A stretch of 37,928 bases of DNA from contig NZ_WIWC01000049.1 in the NCBI RefSeq assembly GCF_009600315.1, positions 1 to 37,928 of the forward strand, written 5' to 3'. The DNA comes from Pseudomonas helleri. GTDB lineage: Bacteria > Pseudomonadota > Gammaproteobacteria > Pseudomonadales > Pseudomonadaceae. Shown piece by piece: positions 22,645 to 31,857 of this stretch (within the stretch, counting starts at the first letter, position 1; each line of letters begins with the position of its first letter). A model generated the notes under the pieces. It made no database searches. It worked only from the letters and a program-made list of their open reading frames with translations, and was not told where the DNA came from. Made by a program: the position numbers and the translations under genes.

Positions 22645-25600
22645 GAAGTGTGCTCCAGTAGGCGATTCGCTCCAGTAACACGCTCTCCTGGTAAGGTTTG
22701 CCCAGGTAGTCGTTGACGCCAATGGCCATAGCGCGGTTCTGGTGCTTTTGCCCTGTGCGCGAGGTAATCATGATGATCGGCAAGTCTTTAAGGCGGGGGT
22801 TATTGCGCACTCGGGTGGCCACTTCAAAACCATCCATACGCGGCATTTCGATGTCCAGCAGCATCAGGTCGGGGGTGTGCTCTTCAAGCACGCTCATGGC
22901 ATCGACGCCATCTTTGGCGGTGATGACATTGATACGGTTGCGCTCCAGCAAGCGGCTCGTCACTTTTCGCACGGTGACGGAGTCGTCCACCACCAGCACC
23001 AGTAACGGGCGCTCGGCGGGCATGAACTCCAGCGCACCCGCCACTTCTTGTGGCGCTCCCACAATGGGCTGGCGTGCCTGATGGGCGCGCAGGAAGGCGA
23101 GCAGGTCAAGGATCAGCACCACCCGTCCATCGCCCAAAATGGTCGCGCCCGACACACCTTGCACGGCTGTAAATTGCGGCCCGAGGCTTTTCACCACAAT
23201 TTCCCGTGACCCGGCCAGCGCATCAACGTGCAGGGCCACACGCTGATCCTGGGAGTGCACCAGCAGCACCGGTTGCGCTTCGTTTTCGCCACCCAGTCGA
23301 GGCTTGCCTACGGTTTGCAGCAGCTCGCCCAGATAACGCAATTGGTAGGTCTCTCCCCCGTAGTGGTACAGCGGCGGGTTGTGCTGGTAATACCCTTCAA
23401 GCTCGTTGGGCATGACCCGCACGATGCGCTCGACGCTGTTTTGCGCGATTGCATACTGCTCATCAGCGCACTGCACCATCAAGGCGCGATTGAGCGAGAC
23501 ACTGAACGGCAGGCGAATCTGAAAATGCACACCCTGCCCCGCCACTGAGTCGATGGTCATGCTGCCACCCAGTTGGCGCACTTCTTCGTGCACCACGTCC
23601 ATGCCCACACCGCGCCCGGAAATCTGGGTGATTTTTTCAGCCGTGGAAAACCCCGGCTGCATGATGAACTGCAACACTTCGCGGTCAGACATCAGGGTGT
23701 CAGGATCAAGCAGGCCACGCAGGATGGCTTTGCGCCGAACCGATTCGAGGGGTATCCCGGCACCGTCGTCATGCATGTCGAACAGCACGTCGCCGCCTTC
23801 ATAGGACAACTCCAGGGTGATATGCCCCTGCTCAGGTTTGCCACTGGCACGGCGGATGTGACCCGGTTCCAGGCCGTGGTCAACCGCATTGCGCAGCATG
23901 TGTTCGAGGGGCGCAACCATGCGCTCCAACACCGTACGGTCAACTTCGGCTTCGGCATTGATGACATTGAACTCAACCTGCTTGCCCAGCTCATTGGCGA
24001 CTTGTCTCACGATACGCTTGAGGCGCGGCAGTACGCGCTCGAACGGCACCATACGGGTGCCCATTAAGCTTTCTTGAAGCTGGGTGTTCATGCGCGCCTG
24101 TTTTTGCAGCAACCCATGGGCGTCCTGAATCCGCGCCGTCAGCGTGGCCTTGAGGTCGAGCAAGTCCGACGCCGACTCGGACAACGCGCGAGACAGTTGT
24201 TGCAGCAACGAGTGACGATCCATTTCCAGCGGATCAAATTCGTCGTAAGCCGCGCCGTCCGCTTCGGTGTGCAGGCGACTGTGCAACCGGCCCTGGGTTT
24301 CGCTGTCGAGCCGGCGCAGCTGATCTTGCATGCGCTCAAGCGTGGTTTGCATTTCGTTGAGGGCAACATTGCCGTCGTTGACCTGCTGCTCAACGCGCCC
24401 GCGAATGGTTGAACTCTCACCCGCCAGATTCAATAGGTCTTCCAGCAACTCAGCCGGAACCTTAACGGTGTCCAGCCCCGTTCGCTCGCCCTCAACCGGC
24501 GGGGTTGCCGGTGCAGGTTCCGGCTTGTTGGCCGGGGCCACCGGCCGGGCTTCACGGCTGCTGCGTTCAATGTGGCGAATACGCTCGATCAACGCTTGCG
24601 GCGAAGGCACCAGCTGACCGCTGCGCAAGGCGTCGAGCATTTGCGCCAGTTGATCATGGCAACGCTGTAACAACACAAACAGGTCTGTACAGGGCGCGAG
24701 AAAACCCAAGGCGATTTCTTCAAAAAGGGTTTCCAGCTCATGGGCAAAATCACCGATGGCCCCCACTTCGACCATGCGTGCACCGCCTTTGAGGGTGTGC
24801 AAGTCGCGCAGCAAGTTTTCGACTTCCAGGTGATTCTGCGGGTCGGCTTGCCAGCGCAACAACGCCGCCCCCGAGCTCTCCAGAATGTCCACCGCCTCTT
24901 CAAGGAACACCGCCACCATTTCGGGATCAGTGTCGATACTCTGTTCAGCGTCCAGCTGCGCCGTGGCCGCACTCAACTCAGTAATGCCTAACTCGCCATC
25001 GCGGCGAATCAGGCCAGTCGCGTCTGGGGCCAGGCCTTCATGCAACAGGTCATGCAAGGTCCGAATCAAGGTTGGCTGCGGCTCGATTTCCTGACCAGCC
25101 GCCAATTGATCGAGCATATTGATCAGGGCTTCATGCGCCGTATTGGCCTCATGAAAGAAACGCTCGCTGACCGCAAGGCTGCTTTCTTCAACCGCGCCAT
25201 ATACGTCGAGCAAGGCTTCACACAGCGCATCAATGGGCTGCAAGTCCAGCAAGTGTGCAGACTCAGCCAGGCTGGTCAGTTGGTCCAGCAGCATGTCCAG
25301 TCCTTGCCGCTCATGGGGATGATCACGCCAATGCAGCAGCAGGTCTTCGGCGTCGAACAGAATGTCCATGCTCTCGCCCAGAAATTCGGCGATGCGTTGT
25401 GGGTCACGCACTGTCACCACGTCGCTCGCCGGCCTGTCGAGCAAGGTCGCCAGACGCCCGGTCATCAAGCGTTCGGCGCGCTCGGCCAGCGCATGCGCGC
25501 CGTCAATCTCGGCCAACGGGTCGGTGTCCAGTTGCTGGAGGCCGCGATGAAGCAAACGTGCCGCTTCGCGCAGGCATTCGATTTCACTGCGTTCCAGCGC

Positions 25601-28120
25601 AAGGTGGTGGGCCTTGTGCTCACGTACCAGATAATCCAGCGCCGTAGCCAGCCGGGCGATAGGCATCACACCCGCCATGGATGCGCTGCCTTTGAGAGTG
25701 TGCATGGCCAGTTGTAAATCATCACTGGCGTAAACCGGCACAGGTTGCAGAGTTTGGTCCAAAAAACGCTCAATGCGCTCAAGGTGGGTGTGCGCCTCCT
25801 GACGAAAAATATCCAGCAGTTGCGGGTCGATACCGGCATTTTGCTGCTCGATCAGCAGGGGCAGAGGCTCACCTCGAGACAAGCTGTGTGCGCGGGCCGC
25901 CAGTCGGTCAATATCCTCGCGTTGCCGTTGGCGTTGCTCGGCAAACTCCTGAATGAGTTCAGGCAGTATCACCAAGGTGTCATCCAGCAGTTGATAGATC
26001 CCCGGCCCCGGCGCAACGTTGTGCTCGATCACCCGATTGAGCAGATTTTCCATCGCCCAGGCCAGTTCACCCAATACCAGTGCGCGCACCATGCGCCCAC
26101 TGCCTTTGAGGGTGTGGAACCCGCGCCGCAGTTCAGCCAGCGCGGCACTGTCCGCCGGGTTGGCGACCCACTGGGGCAAGTGGTCATGCAACGCCACCAG
26201 CACGTCATCGGCCTCTTCAAGAAAGACCTCCAGCAACTCTTCTTCGATGGCCGCTTCATCCACGGGCGGTGGCAGCAAACTGTCGGGGATGTGTTGCGCA
26301 GGCGGGTTGAGTGCTGACACAGGACGGGCCAACACATCAGCCAAAGTGTGCACCACGTCAGGATCGTCAAGCGCCTGCGGGCCTTGCATGGCCCGTAACT
26401 CGATGGGACTCAGGCGATCATTGAGCACGGGAACAAGACGTTCTTGAGGCGCGTAACCGAGTTCTATCAGACTGTTTTCAGCCCGATCGAGCACCTGTTC
26501 GCTCGCTGCTCCGGGGTCCTGGGTGATACGTTCCAGATAGTACTCAAGGCTGATCAGCACATCGGCAAGGTGATCCGACTGCTGGGTCGTTAGTGTCTCA
26601 ATGCCGGGCAGCATGTGCTCGCGCACGTAATCGCCACAGGCTTGAAGCAGCCCCGCCGCACGACTCAGCGGGATCATCGCCAGCGCTCCGCGAATTTGCG
26701 TCAGCAACGGCGGGACGGGCTGCAAGATCTGGCTATCGAGGTTCGCTTCGAGGTAATCGGTGATCAAGTCTTTGATTTCTTCGAGGCCCACGCGGGCTTC
26801 CTTGATCACTAACTGATGGATCTGCAACAGGTCGGTGGTCGGCAAGCGGCTTTCTTCGCGCTGTGAAGGCTCTACATTGCCAACCATTCCGGTCAGGGTG
26901 GCTTCGACGTACAGCAGCGCCGCGGCGACATCCATCAACACCGCATCGGTGGGTTCTCGCTGGCCTTGAGCAACACTCTGCAACACCGCCAGTTGGTCGA
27001 TGATGACTTTACGTGGCTGCCCGAAACCCAGCACAGCTAACGTGTCGGCGATCTGGCGCAAGGGTGCCATCAAGCTGCTCAGGTCTGCCACATGCTGACG
27101 GTCGCTGCGCACAAACAGGTCCAGACGCTCTTTGACCCGTACCAGTTCTTCGCATAACGCCGCGACCACTGAACGCATGGCGTCACGATCCGGCCCTGCC
27201 AGACGCGCTCGCTCCTCATCGACCATCGCCGCATCCGGCATGGCGTCGTCCAGCTCATAGCGGTTCTTCAGCGCCAGCATTTTGGTCGTCGGCTTTTCGG
27301 CTTTGGCGATGTAAAACAACAAACGGGTGAGCAGCTCTTCAGGCGCGGGCTGGTTCACGCCATCTATGCCTTGCTCCAGCAAGCGCTTAAGCTCTTTGTC
27401 GGTGTCTTGAAACAGGCTGCGCAGGGCCGGGCTATTGGGCACCCGCCCACGAAGCATGCCGTCAACCAGCGCCGAAGCTATTTGCCACAAGGCATTCAGC
27501 GGCGCGTCATGGCATACATGCTGGAGTTGGGCGAACACACCTGCCATCCGCTCAAGGTTGGCGGGTACGTCGTGTTCGTCCTGCAGGTTGTGCAACGCGG
27601 TGTACAAGGTGTGGCGCAATACGCGCAACTGACGCGGCCACTGCGCCGGTAGCAAACGGGCCAATGCGGCCTGATCCAGTTCAGGCAATACGTGCAAGGG
27701 CGGGCTGAACAGTTGGGTCTCCGACAGCAGTGTTTCACCGCGAGCTGTGCGTAAATCATTGAGCAATGGCAACACCACCAGCGGCCAGTCGCGACGAGCG
27801 CTGTGCACACGCTCCAGATAGACCGGTAATTGACTGAACGCTTGCTGCAACAGTGACAAGGCTTGGTCGAGCTGGCGGACATGGCCCGCCTGCATGGCGA
27901 CCACTAACTGTTCCATCTCTTCGGCCAGCAGCGCCGCACCGTAGAACTCGACCATCAGCAAGCTGCCATGCACCTGATGGATGCACTCCAGACACTGCGC
28001 CAACAGGTCGTCGCCAGGCTGCTGGGCATAACGGTCCAGCAACGCGCGTGCCTGCTTCAAGGTGTCGCAAATTTCGCCTTTAACCCATTCCAGGGCCACG
28101 TAATCGTGCCGGTCAACCAT
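22637..28120 (-). CDS. chpA: ChpA, hybrid histidine kinase of type IV pilus chemosensory system
   Basis: An 1827-residue CheA-type kinase, against about 2470 in P. aeruginosa. Domains in order: an N-terminal HPt-like unit with degenerate motif HQVHG near residue 48; further degenerate phosphotransfer-like regions ('LTQIRGALAMI' around 475); three canonical HPt domains with HTLKG near residues 668, 808 and 1109; dimerisation helix from about 1220 ('AELLEDLLNLAGES'); ATPase domain with N box 'HMLRNAVDHGLE' (~1410), 'DDGAGIPL' (~1450) and 'GRGVGMDVV' (~1505); CheW-like domain (~1540-1680); and a C-terminal receiver with 'DDSVTVRK' and phospho-Asp in 'LLDIEMPRMDGF' near 1753. GGAG before the ATG fixes the start. 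It controls pilus extension and retraction through PilG and PilH. It follows pilJ after 17 bases, with no pilK between. Confidence 0.96.
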   Translation of the reverse strand: MVDRHDYVALEWVKGEICDTLKQARALLDRYAQQPGDDLLAQCLECIHQVHGSLLMVEFYGAALLAEEMEQLVVAMQAGHVRQLDQALSLLQQAFSQLPVYLERVHSARRDWPLVVLPLLNDLRTARGETLLSETQLFSPPLHVLPELDQAALARLLPAQWPRQLRVLRHTLYTALHNLQDEHDVPANLERMAGVFAQLQHVCHDAPLNALWQIASALVDGMLRGRVPNSPALRSLFQDTDKELKRLLEQGIDGVNQPAPEELLTRLLFYIAKAEKPTTKMLALKNRYELDDAMPDAAMVDEERARLAGPDRDAMRSVVAALCEELVRVKERLDLFVRSDRQHVADLSSLMAPLRQIADTLAVLGFGQPRKVIIDQLAVLQSVAQGQREPTDAVLMDVAAALLYVEATLTGMVGNVEPSQREESRLPTTDLLQIHQLVIKEARVGLEEIKDLITDYLEANLDSQILQPVPPLLTQIRGALAMIPLSRAAGLLQACGDYVREHMLPGIETLTTQQSDHLADVLISLEYYLERITQDPGAASEQVLDRAENSLIELGYAPQERLVPVLNDRLSPIELRAMQGPQALDDPDVVHTLADVLARPVSALNPPAQHIPDSLLPPPVDEAAIEEELLEVFLEEADDVLVALHDHLPQWVANPADSAALAELRRGFHTLKGSGRMVRALVLGELAWAMENLLNRVIEHNVAPGPGIYQLLDDTLVILPELIQEFAEQRQRQREDIDRLAARAHSLSRGEPLPLLIEQQNAGIDPQLLDIFRQEAHTHLERIERFLDQTLQPVPVYASDDLQLAMHTLKGSASMAGVMPIARLATALDYLVREHKAHHLALERSEIECLREAARLLHRGLQQLDTDPLAEIDGAHALAERAERLMTGRLATLLDRPASDVVTVRDPQRIAEFLGESMDILFDAEDLLLHWRDHPHERQGLDMLLDQLTSLAESAHLLDLQPIDALCEALLDVYGAVEESSLAVSERFFHEANTAHEALINMLDQLAAGQEIEPQPTLIRTLHDLLHEGLAPDATGLIRRDGELGITELSAATAQLDAEQSIDTDPEMVAVFLEEAVDILESSGAALLRWQADPQNHLEVENLLRDLHTLKGGARMVEVGAIGDFAHELETLFEEIALGFLAPCTDLFVLLQRCHDQLAQMLDALRSGQLVPSPQALIERIRHIERSSREARPVAPANKPEPAPATPPVEGERTGLDTVKVPAELLEDLLNLAGESSTIRGRVEQQVNDGNVALNEMQTTLERMQDQLRRLDSETQGRLHSRLHTEADGAAYDEFDPLEMDRHSLLQQLSRALSESASDLLDLKATLTARIQDAHGLLQKQARMNTQLQESLMGTRMVPFERVLPRLKRIVRQVANELGKQVEFNVINAEAEVDRTVLERMVAPLEHMLRNAVDHGLEPGHIRRASGKPEQGHITLELSYEGGDVLFDMHDDGAGIPLESVRRKAILRGLLDPDTLMSDREVLQFIMQPGFSTAEKITQISGRGVGMDVVHEEVRQLGGSMTIDSVAGQGVHFQIRLPFSVSLNRALMVQCADEQYAIAQNSVERIVRVMPNELEGYYQHNPPLYHYGGETYQLRYLGELLQTVGKPRLGGENEAQPVLLVHSQDQRVALHVDALAGSREIVVKSLGPQFTAVQGVSGATILGDGRVVLILDLLAFLRAHQARQPIVGAPQEVAGALEFMPAERPLLVLVVDDSVTVRKVTSRLLERNRINVITAKDGVDAMSVLEEHTPDLMLLDIEMPRMDGFEVATRVRNNPRLKDLPIIMITSRTGQKHQNRAMAIGVNDYLGKPYQESVLLERIAYWSTLHA

Positions 28121-28137
28121 AACGACTCCAGTCAGAA

Positions 28138-30192
28138 TTACTGTGGCTCACGGGGCGGGGTGGACGGCAAGGTGAAGCCCGACACCGAGCGCCGCAATTG
28201 GCGGGCCATTTTGGCTAAATTGCCAATGCTGTCAGCGGTGGCGGTAGACCCGGACGAGGTCTGGTTAGTGATTTGCTGAATCACGTTCATGGTCAGGGAG
28301 ATCTGCGCCGCCGAACGGGTTTGCTCTTGGGCGGCGTTGGAGATCCTTTGAATCAAGTCAGCGAGGTTCTGCGAAACGCCTTCGATCTCCTCCAGGGCAA
28401 CACCGGCGTCATGGGCCAGACGGGCGCCGCGTACCACTTCGGTGGTGGTTTGCTCCATGGAAATGACCGCCTCGTTGGTGTCCGCTTGAATCGCCCTGAC
28501 CAGGGTTTCAATTTGTCGGGTGGCCGCTGACGAACGCTCGGCCAAACGTTGCACTTCGTCAGCCACCACAGCAAATCCGCGCCCGGCGTCACCCGCCATG
28601 GAAGCCTGAATCGCCGCGTTAAGCGCCAAAATATTAGTCTGGTCGGCAATGTCGTCAATCAAGCTGACGATGTCTCCAATTTCCTGCGATGACTCTCCCA
28701 AGCGCTTGATGCGCTTGGCGGTGTCCTGAATCTGTTCACGAATGTTGTCCATGCCGTGAATAGTGTTGTGCACCACTTCATTGCCTTTATTGGCAATGGC
28801 CACGGAGCGCTCAGCCACCGCCGACGACTCGGAGGCGTTGGCCGACACTTGATCAATGGACTGGGCCATCTGTTGAACCGCCCCGGAGGCCTCGGCGATT
28901 TGCTGGGCCTGATGTTCCGAGGCTTCGGCCAATTGCATCGCGGTGGCCTGGGTTTCCTGCACCGCTCCCGCCACTTGGCCAGCGGTCAAGTTGATGGTCG
29001 CTACCAGCTCACGCAGTTGATCAATGGAATAGTTGATCGAGTCGGCAATGGTGCCGGTGAAATCTTCCGTGACCGACGCGGTGACGGTCAGATCACCGTC
29101 GGCCAAGTCCTCGATCTCATCCAGCAAGCGCATGATCGCGTTTTGGTTACGCTCGTTTTTCTCGGCGGTTTCACGTAATTGCCGATTGGTCTCGCGCACC
29201 ATCACCAGCCCGATGAGGATGATCGACGCCAGCGCCAGCAGCCCCAGAACGTAGCCTCCAATAATGTCCAGATAGCGACTGTTGGCCAGATTTTCAAATC
29301 CATTGGCCAGTACTGATGCTTCATCGAGCAGGGTTTGCGACAGGCTGAAGATCTGGTCGGCGGCGGCGCGCACATGGGACAGCTGCGGCGACGTTTCCAG
29401 AATCTCGTCCACCGAACCTGAGACAAACTGGAACAGCTCCGCAATTTCCAGCAGGCGGGCGCGGGCATCCTTCTCTTCAACTTCGGAAATGCGCAGCCCC
29501 TCATTGCCCTCCAGCATGCCGTTCAGCACCTGGCCAAAACGGTTGGCGTCCCGGCCAAAGGTCCCGGCGGCCTGCGCCGCGTTCTCGTCGCCCGCCAGTA
29601 CGGTATTCACGGCCCCCAGAATTCGCTCGGCCAACAAGGTTTGACGCTGCGCCAGCGCCACCTGTCCGGCAGGCGCACCCCGCTGCAAAAGGATTTCTAC
29701 GACCTTTTCATACTCGACCTGCAACTGCGGGATGGTCTCAGCCAATGTGGCAGCCACCTGATGCAGGGACAGCACGGTTTGTTCGCTGGCAAGAATTGCG
29801 TTGGTGTTGTCGAGCAATTGTTCCCAGTCACGCTGAACCGCCTGCATTTCCTTGTGCACGGCTGGCGGCGCCGGGGGCAGGCCGGTGGCCGGGTCGCCAT
29901 TTTTCAGGTAGCCCCAGCGCTGGCTGAAATCGTTGCGGGCATCGCTCAGTAATCTGAAGGCAGCCGCTTTGCCCGCGGCGGCTTCAGTCGCATTTTTGGC
30001 AATGCGCTGCGACAGCACACGTAATTCACCGGCGTGACTGATGTACTGCTTGTCGTAATTGGACTGGGTATTGAGATAAGCAAAGTTGGCAAACAACAGC
30101 ATGATAAACACGATCAGGGCAACAAATAGCACCATGATCTGCGCACGACTGCGTGAGCCTTCCATGGATTTGACGCTACGGGTGGTGGTCAT
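28138..30192 (-). CDS. pilJ: PilJ, methyl-accepting receptor for type IV pili
   Basis: A 684-residue membrane chemoreceptor. A membrane segment at about residues 19-40 and a second at 306-329 bracket a helical periplasmic domain of the PilJ type ('HAGELRVLSQRIAKNATEAAAG', with two PilJ repeats). A HAMP-like linker follows, then a long coiled-coil signalling domain whose hairpin tip is 'DQTNILALNAAIQASMAGDAGRGF' near residue 520. In P. aeruginosa PilJ senses pilus contact with surfaces through PilA. No C-terminal CheR-docking pentapeptide is seen; the tail ends 'PPREPQ'. The usual methyltransferase gene pilK is missing downstream, so whether the receptor is methylated here is open. Start at 30192 is taken from the family's length. 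Confidence 0.96.
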   Translation of the reverse strand: MTTTRSVKSMEGSRSRAQIMVLFVALIVFIMLLFANFAYLNTQSNYDKQYISHAGELRVLSQRIAKNATEAAAGKAAAFRLLSDARNDFSQRWGYLKNGDPATGLPPAPPAVHKEMQAVQRDWEQLLDNTNAILASEQTVLSLHQVAATLAETIPQLQVEYEKVVEILLQRGAPAGQVALAQRQTLLAERILGAVNTVLAGDENAAQAAGTFGRDANRFGQVLNGMLEGNEGLRISEVEEKDARARLLEIAELFQFVSGSVDEILETSPQLSHVRAAADQIFSLSQTLLDEASVLANGFENLANSRYLDIIGGYVLGLLALASIILIGLVMVRETNRQLRETAEKNERNQNAIMRLLDEIEDLADGDLTVTASVTEDFTGTIADSINYSIDQLRELVATINLTAGQVAGAVQETQATAMQLAEASEHQAQQIAEASGAVQQMAQSIDQVSANASESSAVAERSVAIANKGNEVVHNTIHGMDNIREQIQDTAKRIKRLGESSQEIGDIVSLIDDIADQTNILALNAAIQASMAGDAGRGFAVVADEVQRLAERSSAATRQIETLVRAIQADTNEAVISMEQTTTEVVRGARLAHDAGVALEEIEGVSQNLADLIQRISNAAQEQTRSAAQISLTMNVIQQITNQTSSGSTATADSIGNLAKMARQLRRSVSGFTLPSTPPREPQ

Positions 30193-30239
30193 CGATCAAG
30201 CCCCGAGGGTTAAAACAGAAGGTAAAGCGGGTCGGCCAC

Positions 30240-30779
30240 TCACACGGCCACCGCCCAAAACTGGGGGGCCTGCGCCAAGGCAAACGGGCTGAACACCCAC
30301 CACGTGGTCTCGCCGGTAAAATGCCCTTTTACATAGGGTGCAAGCAGTGCAGGAGGCAACACCTGCGCATTGGCATCCGGATCGGCCTGGGCAAAATGCT
30401 GCATGCCCAGCACCTCATCCACCTGCAAGCCGACAAACACATCTTTGTATTCCAGCACCAGCACGCGACGCTGCTTATGGACAAGTGAAGAATCAATGGC
30501 GAAAAAGCCGCACAAGTCCATGATCGGCAGTAATTGCCCGCGCAAATTGGCGACTCCACGCACCCAGGGTTTGACCCCCGGTAGCGCGGTGAAACGCGGT
30601 TCATGAAGGATTTCGGCAATTTCAGCGATGGGCGCCACACACGTATGCTCGCCGATGCGAAAACCGATGCCGCTCCAACTATTGTCTTGTGCCTGGGCAG
30701 GCACCAGACCCGCGGCCAGTGAGCGGCAGCGCTGGTCGATCTCAAGCAGCAGCTCGTAGGCGGTCAGTGAACCGGGCAT
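30240..30779 (-). CDS. pilI: PilI, CheW-like adaptor
   Basis: A 179-residue single CheW domain ('GIGFRIGEHTCVAPIAEIAEIL', 'WVRGVANLRGQLLPIMDLCGFF', 'RVLVLEYKDVFVGLQVDEVLGM') that bridges the PilJ receptor to ChpA. The 'GVANLRGQLLPIMDL' segment is the classic CheW signature. It lies 47 bases before pilJ and ten bases after pilH, in the conserved order pilG-pilH-pilI-pilJ, so it is in one transcription unit. Confidence 0.95.
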   Translation of the reverse strand: MPGSLTAYELLLEIDQRCRSLAAGLVPAQAQDNSWSGIGFRIGEHTCVAPIAEIAEILHEPRFTALPGVKPWVRGVANLRGQLLPIMDLCGFFAIDSSLVHKQRRVLVLEYKDVFVGLQVDEVLGMQHFAQADPDANAQVLPPALLAPYVKGHFTGETTWWVFSPFALAQAPQFWAVAV

Positions 30780-30789
30780 AAAGACGCAA

Positions 30790-31161
30790 TCACTCGGTCA
30801 GGGATAAAACGCGGTTGACCTCAATGACCAAGGCCTCTTCTTCAACCGGTTTGGTCAAATAGCCCTTCGCGCCTTGGCGGGTGCCCCACATCTTGTCAGT
30901 TTCCTGATCTTTGGTGGTCACCATGATGACCGGAATGTTTTGCGTAATGGGGTCCTTGGTTAACTGGCGCGTGGCCTGAAAACCGTTAAGCCCCGGCATC
31001 ACGATGTCCATCAACACGGCATCCGGTTTTTCCTGTCGTGCCAACGCGACGCCATCGGCACCGTGTTCAGCCTTGAGCACGACATGACCGTGCTTTTCCA
31101 GCATGGCGGTCAATTTGTACATTTCAGTCGGCGAATCATCGACGATCAGAATGCGAGCCAT
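30790..31161 (-). CDS. pilH: PilH, CheY-like response regulator
   Basis: A 123-residue stand-alone receiver domain. Acidic pocket 'IVDDS' at residues 6-10, phospho-acceptor Asp52 in 'VLMDIVMPGLNG', Thr in 'IMVTTKD' and Lys in 'YLTKPVEEE' are intact. In P. aeruginosa PilH acts on retraction and as a phosphate sink opposite to PilG. GGGGAA before the ATG at 31161 supports this start rather than one four codons upstream. Confidence 0.95.
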   Translation of the reverse strand: MARILIVDDSPTEMYKLTAMLEKHGHVVLKAEHGADGVALARQEKPDAVLMDIVMPGLNGFQATRQLTKDPITQNIPVIMVTTKDQETDKMWGTRQGAKGYLTKPVEEEALVIEVNRVLSLTE

Positions 31162-31202
31162 GGTGTTCCCCATTTATCAGGTGAGCGGCCAACGGCCGAG
31201 GG

Positions 31203-31610
31203 TCAGTGCGTGCCTGGAGCGATGTTGAAACCGGGTACATGGGCCTTGATGGCACTCAACAGTTCATCCCGGCTGAAAGGCTTGGTCAAAAATTGATCAG
31301 AGCCCACTATTCGTCCCTTGGCTTTATCAAACAGCCCGTCTTTGGACGACAGCATAATGACCGGCGTCAAGTTGAACGCCCGGTTGTTTTTGATCAACGC
31401 GCAGGTCTGATAACCGTCCAGACGCGGCATCATGATGTCGACAAAAATGATATGTGGATGATGGTCGAAAATCTTGGCCAGCGCATCGAAACCGTCTATG
31501 GCCGTAATGACCTCGCAACCGACATTTTTCAGCAGCGTTTCAGCCGTGCGGCGGATGGTTTTCGAGTCGTCAATCACCATCACCTTCAAGATGCTGGAAT
31601 GTTTTTCCAT
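31203..31610 (-). CDS. pilG: PilG, CheY-like response regulator
   Basis: A 135-residue receiver domain, first gene of the Pil-Chp cluster. 'VMVIDDSKTIRRTAE' gives the acidic pocket, Asp58 in 'IIFVDIMMPRLDG' is the phospho-acceptor, and 'LTKPFSRDEL' holds the conserved Lys. In P. aeruginosa PilG promotes pilus extension and activates the CyaB adenylate cyclase. It is divergent from gshB with 247 bases between. The ribosome site is weak (AGAG six bases upstream). Confidence 0.95.
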   Translation of the reverse strand: MEKHSSILKVMVIDDSKTIRRTAETLLKNVGCEVITAIDGFDALAKIFDHHPHIIFVDIMMPRLDGYQTCALIKNNRAFNLTPVIMLSSKDGLFDKAKGRIVGSDQFLTKPFSRDELLSAIKAHVPGFNIAPGTH

Positions 31611-31697
31611 ATGTGCTCTACCATCGCCACAGCGACCCGATTTGTTACAACTGTTCGGCTTAAAACCCCAACTCCTTGATGGACAAGGGCTGTAAGC

Positions 31698-31722
31698 ACT
31701 GTGCGAGCCTTTTTAGCACAGT
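31698..31722. repeat. Inverted repeat ACTGTGC-N11-GCACAGT in the pilG/gshB intergenic region
   Basis: A perfect seven-base inverted repeat with an 11-base spacer sits roughly 90 bases upstream of pilG and 136 upstream of gshB. It may be an operator for one of the divergent genes. Apart from it I see nothing distinct in this 247-base region, which must contain both promoters. Confidence 0.4.
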
Positions 31723-31857
31723 CTCTACCGGCAATCCATGAACGCGGCCCGACCCGGCTGGAGCAGGCGTTTTTTTCTTGACCGAGCCCGCGCTCAGCGC
31801 CACTCTGGCGCCACTTTTCAAAGCCTTTGCGCCCACTATTTACTTGAGGAAATTGCC

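Noticed and set aside
25040..26317. Plus-strand frames within chpA (225 and 190 codons)
   Set aside because: Shadows of the long ChpA frame with no independent start signals.
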